A stretch of DNA of 64,000 bases, from the NCBI RefSeq assembly GCF_000143415.4, contig NW_003314268.1, forward strand, positions 3,423,502 through 3,487,501. The letters are read 5' to 3'. The stretch's first letter is position 1; each line of letters begins with the position of its first letter. A model generated the notes under the pieces. That model made no database searches and was not told where the DNA came from. It saw nothing but the letters and a program-made list of their open reading frames with translations. Positions 9,931 through 19,712 of the stretch are shown piece by piece. The translations under genes and the position numbers were made by a program. The stretch is from Selaginella moellendorffii (lineage: Eukaryota; Streptophyta; Lycopodiopsida; Selaginellales; Selaginellaceae).

Positions 9931-11465
9931 TGTGAGACACAAAATCCCTAGGCCCCAAAGTGGAGCCGAAAGGGTGCCACGTGGTAGTGGCTGAAGCGAA
10001 AGCCAAACGAGCATAACACGTTTAGACTAAAAGCTCCAACTTGATAGGTCAAGAGCGGGAGTGGAACTCCCAACAAAATGCTCGAGGAATGAGCACGAAG
10101 CGAGCAATAAGCGAGGCTCTAAAAAAGGGACCCAAAAGGATGAACACATGACACGTGGGAGTGCCCGAGATGGAGTCCAAGATGGACCCGAGATGAAGTC
10201 CGAGATGGACCCGAGATGGAGTCCGAGATGGACCGAGACGAAGTCCGAGATATACCGAGATGGAGTCCGAGATGGACCGAGATGGAGTCCGAGATGGACC
10301 AAGATGGAGTCCGAGATGGATCGAGATGGAGTCCAAGATGGAGTCCGAGATGGACCCGAGATGGAGTCTGAGATGGACCAAGACGGAGTTTGAGATGGAG
10401 TCCGAGATGGAGATCGAGAAGGACCCGAGATGGAGTCCGAGGCCGAGGCCGAGGCCGAGTTCGAGTCTACAAGGGTGAAAGCCCAAAGCGTTCGTCTCCC
10501 AGACCCTGGGGGGTTTGGTGAGCTCCAAAAGTATAGTAAGGGGGGGACTGCAGTGGAGCCAGTTTGGCCAGGAAAGGCTAGTTTGGCCTAGGAAGGCTGT
10601 ACCTAGTGTTAGGTGATGAGCTGCCCACTGGGAAGTCCAAGACTAGAGTGAACACAGATTGACAAGCAAGGTAGCTTGGTGAAGTGTTCAAGAGCCGGCT
10701 CTAGTTTCCCCGGGAGATCAACTGGCCGATACTCCCAGTCCAAGTGTGGGTGGCACTACCTACTTGGATACTAGGTGTGGCTTAACGGAACTTCGCTCTA
10801 AGCCCATGGCTAGAGCACCCAAGGGCGGAAGGCAGGGAGAGTACCTAGGTGGCTCACGTAAGTCCACAGTGTTCCGAAATGTTGCCCCAAAGTCCCAGAC
10901 TGTGGAAAGGAAGAGGAGCAGACCTCTGGCATAGTGACTAAGGACATATTCACATGGTAAGGAAGTCCTAGAGGGCATTGGGACTTAGTGGTCAGGCCTG
11001 TGGGCCTTGACCCAGTGGCAGTGTTGGTGAACACGGCCATGGGTAGGACGGGACTTGTTTGGGACTGAAAGAGGGATATTGGGGAAGGTTGTTCTCCTTG
11101 TCGGTGGGCATCCGAAGGATGCTAAGGAGTGGATCTGTGATGACCACTCATGGATGGTTGGCCCAGTTTTGGAGAGGCAAGACTGTGACGCAAGTGGTAT
11201 TGGACCACTAGTGTGGCAAAGGTGATTGGGCATGGCTTTAGCGTAACAGGCTGCTATGTCGGTGGTACCTTTGAGTGTCGGTCATGGGATCGGACACATG
11301 GAGCACTTGGACCAAGTGCAAAGGTGGAGTGGTAGGGATGTTATTCTCAGGGCTAGCAAGCCCAAGTCCGAAATAGGACTTATGGAGGTTGTGAGTGAGA
11401 CTCCTCCAAGTGGTCGAAGGTGGGGTTAAGTGGCTAAAGTAGAATGGAAAAATTAGTCGCTTACA
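9931..11465 (-). mobile_element. LTR-A, copy D: intact solo LTR with target-site duplication
   Basis: A 1535-bp unit that starts TGTGAGACAC and ends GCTTACA, so both strands show the TG...CA LTR ends. The flanks are CTGAT at 9926-9930 and CTGAT at 11466-11470, a perfect 5-bp target-site duplication. This defines the boundaries of the LTR-A family. Positions 10150-10450 are the longest minisatellite in the family (GATGGAGTCCGA and GATGGACCCGA units). No protein is encoded. It sits inside the minus-strand Ty3/gypsy relic, next to its reverse transcriptase region. Confidence 0.85.
10150..10450. repeat. minisatellite, ~11-12 bp period, inside LTR-A copy D
   Basis: About 25 imperfect units of GAGATGGAGTCC and GAGATGGACC. 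The same array is shorter in copies A, B and C. Long open frames cross it on both strands because the repeat lacks stop codons. They encode only repetitive D-G-V-R or H-L-G-L peptides and should not be annotated as genes. Confidence 0.85.
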
Positions 11466-11474
11466 CTGATCTAA

Positions 11475-11960
11475 CATCTTATGAGGATGTATTCCTTTTA
11501 TGTCACTTCTAAGTGGATAAAGATATCATTGATGAAGTCAATAGTCACATTCAGCATATCATAGAGAACTTCATCTATCATCCGCTAGAAAGTTGTTAGA
11601 GCATCATTCAAACCAAATGGCATCACCAAGAACTTATACAAAATAAATAGTGTATAAATCTTCCTTAGCCATCGGCACGTACCAATACCCAAAAGCAATA
11701 TTTAACTTGGTGAACTAACAACTTCTCCCCAAACAATCTAGGAGATCAGCAGTGTGAGGATGAGGGTACACATCCAAAATCGTCACTTTGTTTAATGGAT
11801 AATAGTCAATGTAGAAACAAATACTCCCATCAAGCTTTATTACAAAATGAGGTTCACACTCTTAGGATTTTGTGATTTTCAAATAACACCTTTTTCCAAC
11901 ATCTCCTTGACGTTTGTATGTAAAATTTTAATCTATTTTGGTGAGCGACGATGAACATAA
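11475..11960 (-). pseudogene. decayed Ty3/gypsy reverse transcriptase
   Basis: Read on the minus strand with in-frame stops, the translation follows the Ty3/gypsy RT order. It has a K-L-D-G-S block, a Y-x-x-L-N-K-V-T-I block, Y-P-x-P-H then D-L-L-D-x-L-G, F-T-K-L-N-x-x-x-G-Y-W, P-F-G-L-N-D-A-x-T-T-F and I-D-F-I-N-D-I-F-I. The last block sits where functional enzymes have the Y-x-D-D catalytic motif; both aspartates are altered or misplaced. Several stop codons show that it is dead. It lies downstream of the gag relic in the same orientation. Confidence 0.8.
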
Positions 11961-12334
11961 ATCTTGATTGGATGAGCATCCCCAATTGAAATAGGATGAA
12001 ATATTACAATCTTGGCCCTAAATAATAAATTAAATTCAAATAGATCGGCATACTCCATGAACCAGTTAACTACTACAACACAAAGACTGTCAAAAGGATC
12101 TAAAGAGGGAATAAAGGAACAAGATGGAAACATAAGAGGAAGTAATGGGGAGACAAAAGTGATGGAAGTAGAGGGACAAAAAGGAACAAAAGTGAAAGGA
12201 ATGGAAAAAAATATTAAAAAGTATCAGATACAAGGGAGAAGCCTCAAAGTCACACTCACTTAGCTGTAAGGAACTAACTCCCTGAGGTGTCATATGCTAA
12301 AGGATCCTTGCAACTATGATTGAAATGATAAAGA

Positions 12335-12660
12335 GTTCATCAGATGAGACCGAGTCCAAAATTGAGTCTGAGACTGACTCCGAGACCAAGTTCAAGACCG
12401 AGTCCAAGACTAACTTCAAGACTGAGTTTAAAACCAAGTCCCAAGACCCGAGATTTGAGATTGGGTCTGAGACCAAGTCTAAGATCACATCCAAGACTGA
12501 GTCCGAAATCAAGTCTAAGACCGAGTTTGAAGTCGAGTCAAAGATTGAGTCTAAGACTGAGTCCAAGGTCGAGTCTGAGATTAAGTCCAAGATCGAGTTC
12601 GAGATCGAGTCCAAGGTCGAGTCTAAGATGGAGTCTAAGATCAATACTGAGTCCGAATAC
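12335..12660. repeat. degenerate GAGTCCAAGAC-type simple repeat
   Basis: About 325 bp of imperfect 12-bp and 18-bp units such as GAGTCTAAGACTGAGTCC. It is more diverged than, but clearly related to, the LTR-A minisatellite. Downstream sequence (12680-12740, GGTGAAAGCCTAAAGCG) also matches LTR-A at about 10470. This is therefore an older, diverged relative of LTR-A. Uninterrupted frames on both strands are artefacts of the repeat. Confidence 0.7.
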
Positions 12661-12664
12661 TAAT

Positions 12665-13950
12665 ACAGATCAGATTATAGGGTGAAAGCCTAAAGCGATC
12701 GTCTCCTAGGGGAGCTGCATGGGGTTCCAAAAGTATAATAGGGATAGTGAAGTCTAGGAATCAGTCTTGAAGGAACTCTCTAGTGGTGTTTCCAAACCAG
12801 CTTAAGGTTGGGACTAGGGGTTAGGGGCTTTAAGTGAGAGTGAGCATAGACTTGAGTGGTGCCAAATACACCACCTAAGGAAATGCTCAAGAGTAACTCC
12901 CACTCTTGGAAGGGAAATTGACAACAATGCTCTTAACTCATATGGAGTGGTGCCCTACATGAGTACCATTCTCGCTCCTTTTTAAAGGCTTGGGCCTTCC
13001 CTTTGGGATAGAAGTGGGGGAGTAAGTGTACCTATACTGGGGCATTAGGCCACAATGTTTCCCTTGGGGTCCCAAAGCAAGTGATGCACATAAAGTTTAG
13101 GATTTAGAGGGTCTTATGATCAAATCTTGTTGTACTAAAGGATGTTAAAAACCTAGAGGTTTGGTGTGCTTGGCTGCTTATGCCTACAGGGAGTGTTGCC
13201 AAACCTTAAGCTTAGTTTAACCTGGAGAGAGGGATTGGGAAAGAATTTGGGAATTTATAGATGGATGGCTAACACTTTGTTGCTTGTGTAGTGAGTAGTT
13301 GAAACCAAATAAAACCAAGTAAGAACTAGTATAATAAGTGGGAACTTTGGTAAGGGAATTTAACTAATGCCAAGGTAGTGGTGGTTGAATAAATGAGGTA
13401 AGTTGGCAAATTAGAAAAGAAAAATTTATAGATTATATTAGCATGATTATGTTACAATCAATCCATATTAAGGATGAAGTCAAAAGTTTAACTTGGCACA
13501 ACTTGCAACGGTTGCAACTCAAGCTTGAGATTGCCCATACATACAACTAGGTCTATCTCATCCTAATTATACACATGTGTACAACTGTTGCTATAAAGAA
13601 TGAAAATTGATTTTGCTGCATGACGCAAATGTAGAAGGCAACATGTGGCAACAGACTAAGCAATAGAAGATAAACTCAAGCTTATATCAACTAACACGGA
13701 GAGATTAATAGAAAATTAGATTGGAAAGTAAACATTGAATGAACTAATGGCGAGTGAACCCCTTAATGATACTCCCGTAAAAAAGATGAAGGGATCGCTA
13801 ATTTATTTATACAAAAACCCTTTGTTACTCGTGCAACTCCTTGTTTCCTAGGAGCATCTCGGTGTCCATACCTTCCACTGCATAAGCATTAATAAGACAT
13901 TATTGATGCCAAGGTTTCCACCCAAAAAATGGAGGTCACCAATTTAAAAA
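12665..13950. other. retroelement interior, no intact gene
   Basis: Part of this stretch resembles LTR-A internal sequence. The rest is decayed and uncharacterised, lying between the gag and RT relics of the minus-strand element, where protease sequence would be expected. I could not recognise a protease motif. Confidence 0.4.
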
Positions 13951-13959
13951 ACACTGACC

Positions 13960-14650
13960 ATGCTGATAAGTGTGACCAACTTTATCACACACCCAGCACC
14001 AGATATCACGGCCATGACCATATCCTTGCCTTTGTCCTTGAACTCAAGCAACAACAGCAACCTTTATTAGAATAGTACCATCTCCCACAAGTAGAGTTGA
14101 AGGATGTGCAGTGAGAAGTGAAAGAAGTCTTACATGATTTTGATAAAATGCTAGCCACAGCATTCCTAACTTGATCCATTTTGATATATTTGGCTCTGCA
14201 CGAAACAAAAGGCTCTAGAAACAAACACCAAATTGCATCATTAACTCAAATGGCCCTTAATAAAGATAATGTAATTATTAGAAGGCATTATCATAATCAT
14301 TGGCATATTTAAATGTGCATTTGAAGACATCCTTGAGAATGCTCCAATCCACACGAGTAGCTACATTCAAACCATTATACCATTGTAGTGTTGTCCTTTA
14401 GAGACACGTGAGAAACTCATGCAAATGTTGAATATCTTCCCAAGAATGATATGTGGCAATCATTATAAAGTGATTGAACCAATGGCATATTTCATCCTCA
14501 GGATTCCCATAAAAAAACTCTAACTAGATGTAAGGATTAGCAGTAAGAGAAGGAAAAAATGTACCACACACTATGAATACCACCATCAACTAAGTCTAAT
14601 TCTTCAACTACAATCATATGGCATCAAACAATTACACCAAGTGTTGCTCT
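13960..14650 (-). pseudogene. decayed retrotransposon gag with zinc knuckle
   Basis: The minus-strand translation in pieces includes F-F-Y-G-N-P-E-D-E-I-C-H-W-F, W-E-D-I-Q-H-L-H-E-F-L and, further on, C-W-V-C-D-K-V-G-H-T-Y-Q-H-G. The first blocks fit the capsid region of Ty3/gypsy gag. The last is a damaged CCHC zinc knuckle (C-x2-C-x3-G-H with the final Cys lost). The region begins just inside the right 853-bp arm, as expected for gag after an LTR and leader. Frameshifts and stops are frequent. Confidence 0.7.
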
Positions 14651-14668
14651 AGAGTCAAAGGAGGAGGA

Positions 14669-15521
14669 AGGTGCTGCTCTACCATAAAGATGAATGAAAA
14701 GGAAAAAAAAAGAAAGAAAAAAAAGAAATTAAAAAAGTTATAAGGAAAGTGAGATCTAAATGATGCAAAAGCTAAATATAAACCAAAATCCCAAATCTAA
14801 ACACTCCTCAAGGATAATCAAAGCCAAACTACCCATCATCTCCACCAATATAAGTATATAAAATATAGAAATGGAATTAAAAAATGTGTATATCAATTAG
14901 CCCAAAAACTATAGCTTATATACAGGAGCGAGTGGTCCAGATTGAAACCAATCCGATGGCTATCAAAATCCCACTATACTAATATTAATATACAGTATCA
15001 TAGTTGTATACTTGCACCTCACACAATTAATTTTATAATATATTAGCTCTCTGTAGTTAATATTATCTATATGTGGTTATCATAAGTTGTTACTATGTTA
15101 CTTTAGATAAAAAGAAACCTTCTTTGAGTTTGTTATGAGTGGTAAATATGCTAGCCCAATTCAAGTATTCCTTTATCATATAGATTGGATTGTGAATGCA
15201 AGCTTAAGGTTTAGTTCCCACAGAAAACCTATATACAAAATTTAAATTAAAACTATGATGAATTCAATACAGAAGTTTCACTGCAATAATATCTAAGAAT
15301 CCTTCCTAAAAACTAAAAAATGGAAGAATGTTGAGATTTAGATGCTTATTATTAGAACTGACAAAAACTTAAATTCCTTTTAACTTAATTAAGAAAAACA
15401 TAAAAGCCTAAACTCTATAAATAGTTATTTAGTATTTATATTTATGTTTCGTTCTTAATCGTGTTTGATTTTGTGAATCTGTTTTTTATATTAAAATATT
15501 CAATTAAAACTGGTTTTATCC
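14669..15521 (-). repeat. right arm of the 853-bp inverted repeat (5' LTR/leader of the minus-strand Ty3/gypsy element)
   Basis: Reverse complement of 1-853, with two differences seen. In minus orientation it precedes the gag relic and so acts as the 5' LTR and leader of that element. The distal limit cannot be set, because the matching left arm is cut by the window edge and the LTR may extend past 15521. Confidence 0.8.
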
Positions 15522-15997
15522 CCAATGGTTATGAGCTAATGCATCAAGAGCTACTTATTCATTTTCTAACCCATTTTCTAAATTAGAACTATAATTGTAA
15601 ACTATATTTTCAATATATAGCTTGTGTTTAGAAAAAAAATATGTTCATAAAATATAAGATTCAAATTATAATTTACAATAGCTAGATAGACTCATCAACT
15701 TAGAGTCTAAAATAACAAAAGGAGCCATTACTAACTTGCCACAGGAGTTTGAATTCCTACCTGTTCTAAGTGACTTTTGTTCTCTTTAATTATCTTTTCT
15801 CTTTTGAGTTCGTAGGATCAAATTCATGTAAGCAACTAATTAACTAATTTGATATGTTTAGCTTTACAGGTTTTATAGATCTTTTCGGCCTCCCTTAAGG
15901 TTTTCCTCTTAGCTACTTTTGTTTTAGTGGTTGAGACTTTGGCAATGGTCCATCTTAGCTTAATAATCCATTATAGATATTATTAGAGATTCAGACC

Positions 15998-16221
15998 TTT
16001 GCATCCGCAGAAGTTTGCCAAACCTGGACGATATGGATGTAGCCACTATCCTGCCTTTCTTGTGTTCTTATTGTGATGTTTTTGACCTGGAGAACTTCAC
16101 TCCTAACGAAAGGGAATCACGAAGACTATATGGTGAGGGAGAAGATTCAAAGCCAAAAGTCCAAGAAGTTCAAATCAAGCAAGCTCTTAGAGAACTTGAT
16201 GAGTAGAGCAAGCACTAGTTT
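15998..16221 (+). pseudogene. inverted partial copy of the gene end at 16513-16740
   Basis: From about TTTGCATCCGCAGAAG to GAGTAGAGCAAG this is nearly identical to the reverse complement of 16510-16745, but it lacks 12 bp (GCTTTTCTTGAT) present in the other copy. It encodes the same peptide end, ...V-Q-I-K-Q-A-L-R-E-L-D-E then stop. A diverged stretch resembling LTR positions 209-266 follows at once (16217-16275), so mobile-element activity may have produced the copy. Confidence 0.7.
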
Positions 16222-16275
16222 TTAAGAAGGATTCTCAAACATTAATGTAGTGAAACTTTCATGTTGAATTCAGAG
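16217..16275 (+). repeat. short LTR-like remnant
   Basis: AGTTTTTAAGAAGGATTC and the following bases are about 80% like positions 209-266 of the 853-bp arm. It is a fragment of a related, older LTR at the edge of the inverted gene-fragment copy. Confidence 0.55.
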
Positions 16276-16512
16276 AGAGTGCACTATAAAAGTTAAACTA
16301 TTTTAAATGAAAAACTAAGAGCAATAAGTATCAAGAACTTTTTAAATGTTCTTGACAAAAATATAGAAATGATTACTAGCACATAAAATTAGTATTCAAT
16401 TTCTGATGACAAAATAAAAGTTAAATGGTTCATGCCTCAATGCATTGTAAAATAAATCAAAGCATGTCTTTCAAACATTAAACTAAAAGTAGAGTAATCA
16501 AATCAATGGAAT

Positions 16513-17150
16513 ATCTTGCTCTACTCATCAAGTTCTCTAAGAGCTTGCTTGATTTGAACTTCTTGGACTTTTGGCTTTGAATCTTCTCCCTCACCATATA
16601 GTCTTCGTGATTCCCTTTCGTTAGGAGTGAAGTTCTCCAGGTCAAAAAAATCAAGAAAAGCACCACAATAAGAACACAAGAAAGGCAGGATAGTGGCTAC
16701 ATCCATATCGTCCAGGTTTGGCAGACTTCTGCGGATGCGAAGGCAGACAGCTCCTTTTCCATGTCTGCCAGCCAATGCTTGAGAATGATAATTCCAGCGC
16801 TTCTAATCGTGTGAATAGAATACCAAACAAATGTGCTTGGACTTCTGAGACCGATGCCTTCATACACATCTGAAATCAAATGGAATTTGAGGGAATTCCA
16901 GGGGGAAGACATGAACATGGATAGTGGGGAGAGAGGAAGTGCCAAAAAGGAGAAAATTGAGTTACTCCTATTCTTTGTGAAGAAGAAGAAGAATATAGGT
17001 GCTCCGGAGAGTGGCACATTCGTCATGGGGATGATGCCGATGGCCAACTCCTGTTGAAAAAGGAATCTGTTTAGAATTTTGAGGGGTGTCAATATAACTG
17101 GTTATAGTAGTCTCGTGGCCTCCGACCACAACACACACAAGCGAGCATGG
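16513..17150 (-). CDS. hypothetical protein, C-terminal exons, structure uncertain
   Basis: I do not recognise the family. The most coherent part is the last exon, which on the minus strand ends at 16521 with a conserved-looking charged tail (E-G-E-D-S-K-P-K-V-Q-E-V-Q-I-K-Q-A-L) after a short hydrophobic stretch (T-I-L-P-F-L-C-S-Y-C). Upstream open sequence to about 17150 includes possible further exons. A likely acceptor, GCATCCGCAG, lies near 16735. The same tail is duplicated in inverted orientation at 15998-16221. No promoter or start can be fixed. Confidence 0.35.
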
Positions 17151-17186
17151 CAACTCACTGCTATCGAGACACTAGTGTTTGTGTGA

Positions 17187-17639
17187 GTGTGCTCTTGTAT
17201 GCCGGGAGGCTCATCCTTTGCCTTCCTTCCCAGCTTCAAGGATTTCTCTCTCTTCCCTTTTCCCAAAAGCAATAGGGATTGCTTGTTTTGCTACAAGCAT
17301 GCCACCAACTGGACCTTCTTCTTCGACGTGGAGGAGTACGTAAGCGTCCCCACGCTGGATTCCGTGCTCAATAGCAACCGTACTGGAGTGAGTTGTAGAA
17401 AGAGCTTAAGAGTTCCTTTTGATCAACAGTTCTCAAGTAAAATGCTTCTTTTGTTTGTTCTCACCCTTGATTTTCTTTCAGGCAATGGCCGCCAGTGGTG
17501 CTCGCAGCACGTACTTTCGATCAAGACGCACAGACTTTTAACTTATTTCTTACAGGAAATGCAGAGCACCGCGAGAATGAAAGTCTTGTACCTTTACGAC
17601 CATAGCTTGGCTGACAAGGTGAAGGAGTTCCTAGTGTAA
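17187..17639 (+). CDS. hypothetical protein, possibly multi-exon
   Basis: A readable frame starts at 17187 and ends at 17639. Sequences resembling a donor (GAGTGAGTTG near 17390) and acceptors (TTTCTTTCAG near 17482 and TTTCTTACAG near 17555) suggest that introns interrupt it. The true product may then read only 17187-17393 plus later exons. The end, R-M-K-V-L-Y-L-Y-D-H-S-L-A-D-K-V-K-E-F-L, looks like real coding sequence. I do not recognise a domain and assign no function. Confidence 0.3.
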   Translation: MCSCMPGGSSFAFLPSFKDFSLFPFPKSNRDCLFCYKHATNWTFFFDVEEYVSVPTLDSVLNSNRTGVSCRKSLRVPFDQQFSSKMLLLFVLTLDFLSGNGRQWCSQHVLSIKTHRLLTYFLQEMQSTARMKVLYLYDHSLADKVKEFLV

Positions 17640-18016
17640 CTTCCAGGATTCCAACTGAGAGAATTGTTTAGTGCTGATTACAAAGAGAAAAAGCTTGTCC
17701 AGGCTTTCAAAAATAACACCATGTAACCAGACTGCTGAGAAATTTTCAGAGGAACGGTTCGTCAGCTATAAGCATTACGATTAAGGAAAAGCGTGTCAAA
17801 GTCAACGCTTAGCTTACCGTCATGTGGTATACATACGTATAGTAGAAATACTACAAACCGCCACCGTATCACTTCTCTGGGTATCTGACATAATCTGATG
17901 ATGATCAACCTGCACTGATCGTGAAATGTATCGTGATGCCTATGGTAGAAGGCAGGGGAAAAGGGATCTTGGTATAGCGTTTTCGTTTTTTATTTCTACT
18001 TCTTTCTTCTTCTTGG

Positions 18017-19271
18017 ATGAATTCGATGCTGCGAGCTGCGAAGAAGATCGTCACGGGGTATGGATCTTTCATGCTGATTCTTGTTTCCAATTCTTTTCCA
18101 GGCATGGCCGTGGTGCAGGAGTTTGCATCCAGGGAGTGCTTCCTTCAGCCGGCAAAGCTTTCCGATCGACCAGGAGCGCGATCCTAGCTTCCCAGGGGAT
18201 AGACAAGCACGACGCGCCAGAGATCGGCGCTGTCTGGAGCTTTCCATTTCGAAGTTTTTCCGGCAGTGGTAGCAGCGCCGACAAGAACAAGCTCGTGAGG
18301 TACAATGCTTTCATCTCGATTCTTTTTCCGCAATTCTGATCGTTTCGAGAGCTAGCAGTTCTTTCACGCCAATGCAGGACAAGATCAATGGAGAAGAGAT
18401 CGCGGAGGAGAACACGACCGACGACGGGGCGGAGCGGGGGCCGGCCAGGGAGAGCGCTAAGACTCCCGACGGTTCCAGGTAGATAACTTCTCAATTGGGA
18501 TTCGTCTTTTATCCTTTTCAATTTCTTCTCGGCCAGGAGCTACGACCGCGTGAACGAGAATGGAGAAGCGTTCGTGAAGCTAGCTGCACAGGTAAGCTTC
18601 CTATAGACTATCGATCGAGAAGCTCTTTTCTTTAACTGGTTTCAGGAGTGCTTTAGCAATACTGTGCTCATATGCCTTACGTATAAGCATGGTACGCTGC
18701 TGGCTGCCGATGGATCTCTCTTCTTCCAGTCCGAGCAGTGTCTCATCAAGGACGATCACTGTAAGATTTGGAACGTGAACGAGCGCGTGTGGCTTGCGTT
18801 TGCCGGCTCGCTCCAGGTAAGGACACTGCTCATCAAATTACAAAAAATGCTTGCAATGTTTCTCGATCCAGGTGAAAGACCGCGCTTCGTCCTTCTTGGT
18901 TCGAGATTTCCACCACCTGAGCACTGCTGCGGCCGTAGCACGAGCGTTGGTGGTTTACCTGGACCTTCTGGATATGGAGGACGACTTCAACATCTTCGTT
19001 GTGGACGCCAAGGAGCGCTTCATCATCGGCAAGTTCGCAGAAACGGCTGGGAATTATGCGAGTTAAAGCTGGAGCAGCGGGATCCGCTGGCAGTACCATC
19101 CTGGACTGGCTCAACGAGGAGAACTCGAGCCGAAACATCGAGAACTCCGAGTTCGAGGATGCACTTACACTGTGCCGGGAAGGAATCCAGAAGAGCCACG
19201 AGCTTGGCCGGACCAGCCTCAAGTTCTCGTTCATAAAATTGGAGAAGAACGAGGTTGTTTTCAAGTACTAA
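18017..19271 (+). CDS. divergent proteasome beta-type subunit-like protein, reading frame broken near the end
   Basis: Proposed exons are 18017-18057, 18102-18294, 18380-18478, 18537-18591, 18646-18816 and 18872-19271. The first four encode a ~130-residue N-terminal extension. Exon 5 starts the Ntn-hydrolase-like fold. The threonine in S-N-T-V-L-I-C-L falls at the Thr1 position of beta subunits, and H-G-T-L-L-A-A-D places an Asp at position 17. A lysine (C-K-I-W-N-V-N) is near the expected Lys33 after a two-residue shift. Later come the V-V-D-A-K strand and a G-S-A-G-S block like the usual G-S-G-S. The frame is interrupted at 19066 by TAA and resumes in another frame, so the copy is either damaged or differently spliced. 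Role as an active protease subunit is unproven. Confidence 0.55.
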
Positions 19272-19294
19272 TTCACGATCGCTCGATGTAATTC

Positions 19295-19510
19295 GCTTGT
19301 CTCTGGAAAGAAAGAAACCATAAGAGTAAAAGTAAAGCGGCAGGCCTGGCTTTTGAAGTCTCCTCCTCGAGCTGCGAGTTCTCGTCGGTCGCGTCAACCA
19401 TGAAAGCTTGTGAGAATACAGGCTTGAGATGGTTAATAGCCAAACCTTGACTCTTCGACATCGAGATCTTCTAAACGAGCTGGCTTCCAAACACCGTCGT
19501 CCTCGATCCA
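19295..19510 (-). other. possible minus-strand terminal exon, unassigned
   Basis: On the minus strand a frame after TATGTGACAG (a possible acceptor near 19510) reads W-I-E-D-D-G-V-W-K-P-A-R-L-E-D-L-D-V-E-E-S-R-F-G-Y and stops near 19438. The composition looks coding, but I found no partner exons and no family. It overlaps the 3' end of the proteasome-like gene in antisense. Confidence 0.25.
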
Positions 19511-19712
19511 CTGTCACATATAATGTTCTCTGACAAATATTTCGAGATCGATCTTACCATTTAAATCCGTGCAAAAGAAAAAAGAAGGCATGTCTGACGA
19601 GTTTCCATCCAAGCCGTCCATTTGCTCTTTATTCTAATCTACCGGTGTTGTTTTGTCAAGAGTATTTAAAAACGACATGAGCTTGTGATGTTTATTTAAA
19701 TTTATGAACTCT

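Noticed and set aside
10150-10450. CRISPR-like regular repeat
   Set aside because: Units are 11-12 bp, contiguous and without unique spacers; it is a minisatellite in an LTR of a plant genome.
1-15521. A giant DNA transposon with 853-bp terminal inverted repeats (Maverick-like)
   Set aside because: The interior encodes retrotransposon gag and RT running from one arm, and the other arm is fused to an unrelated LTR; no DNA polymerase B or retroviral-type integrase with capsid genes was found.
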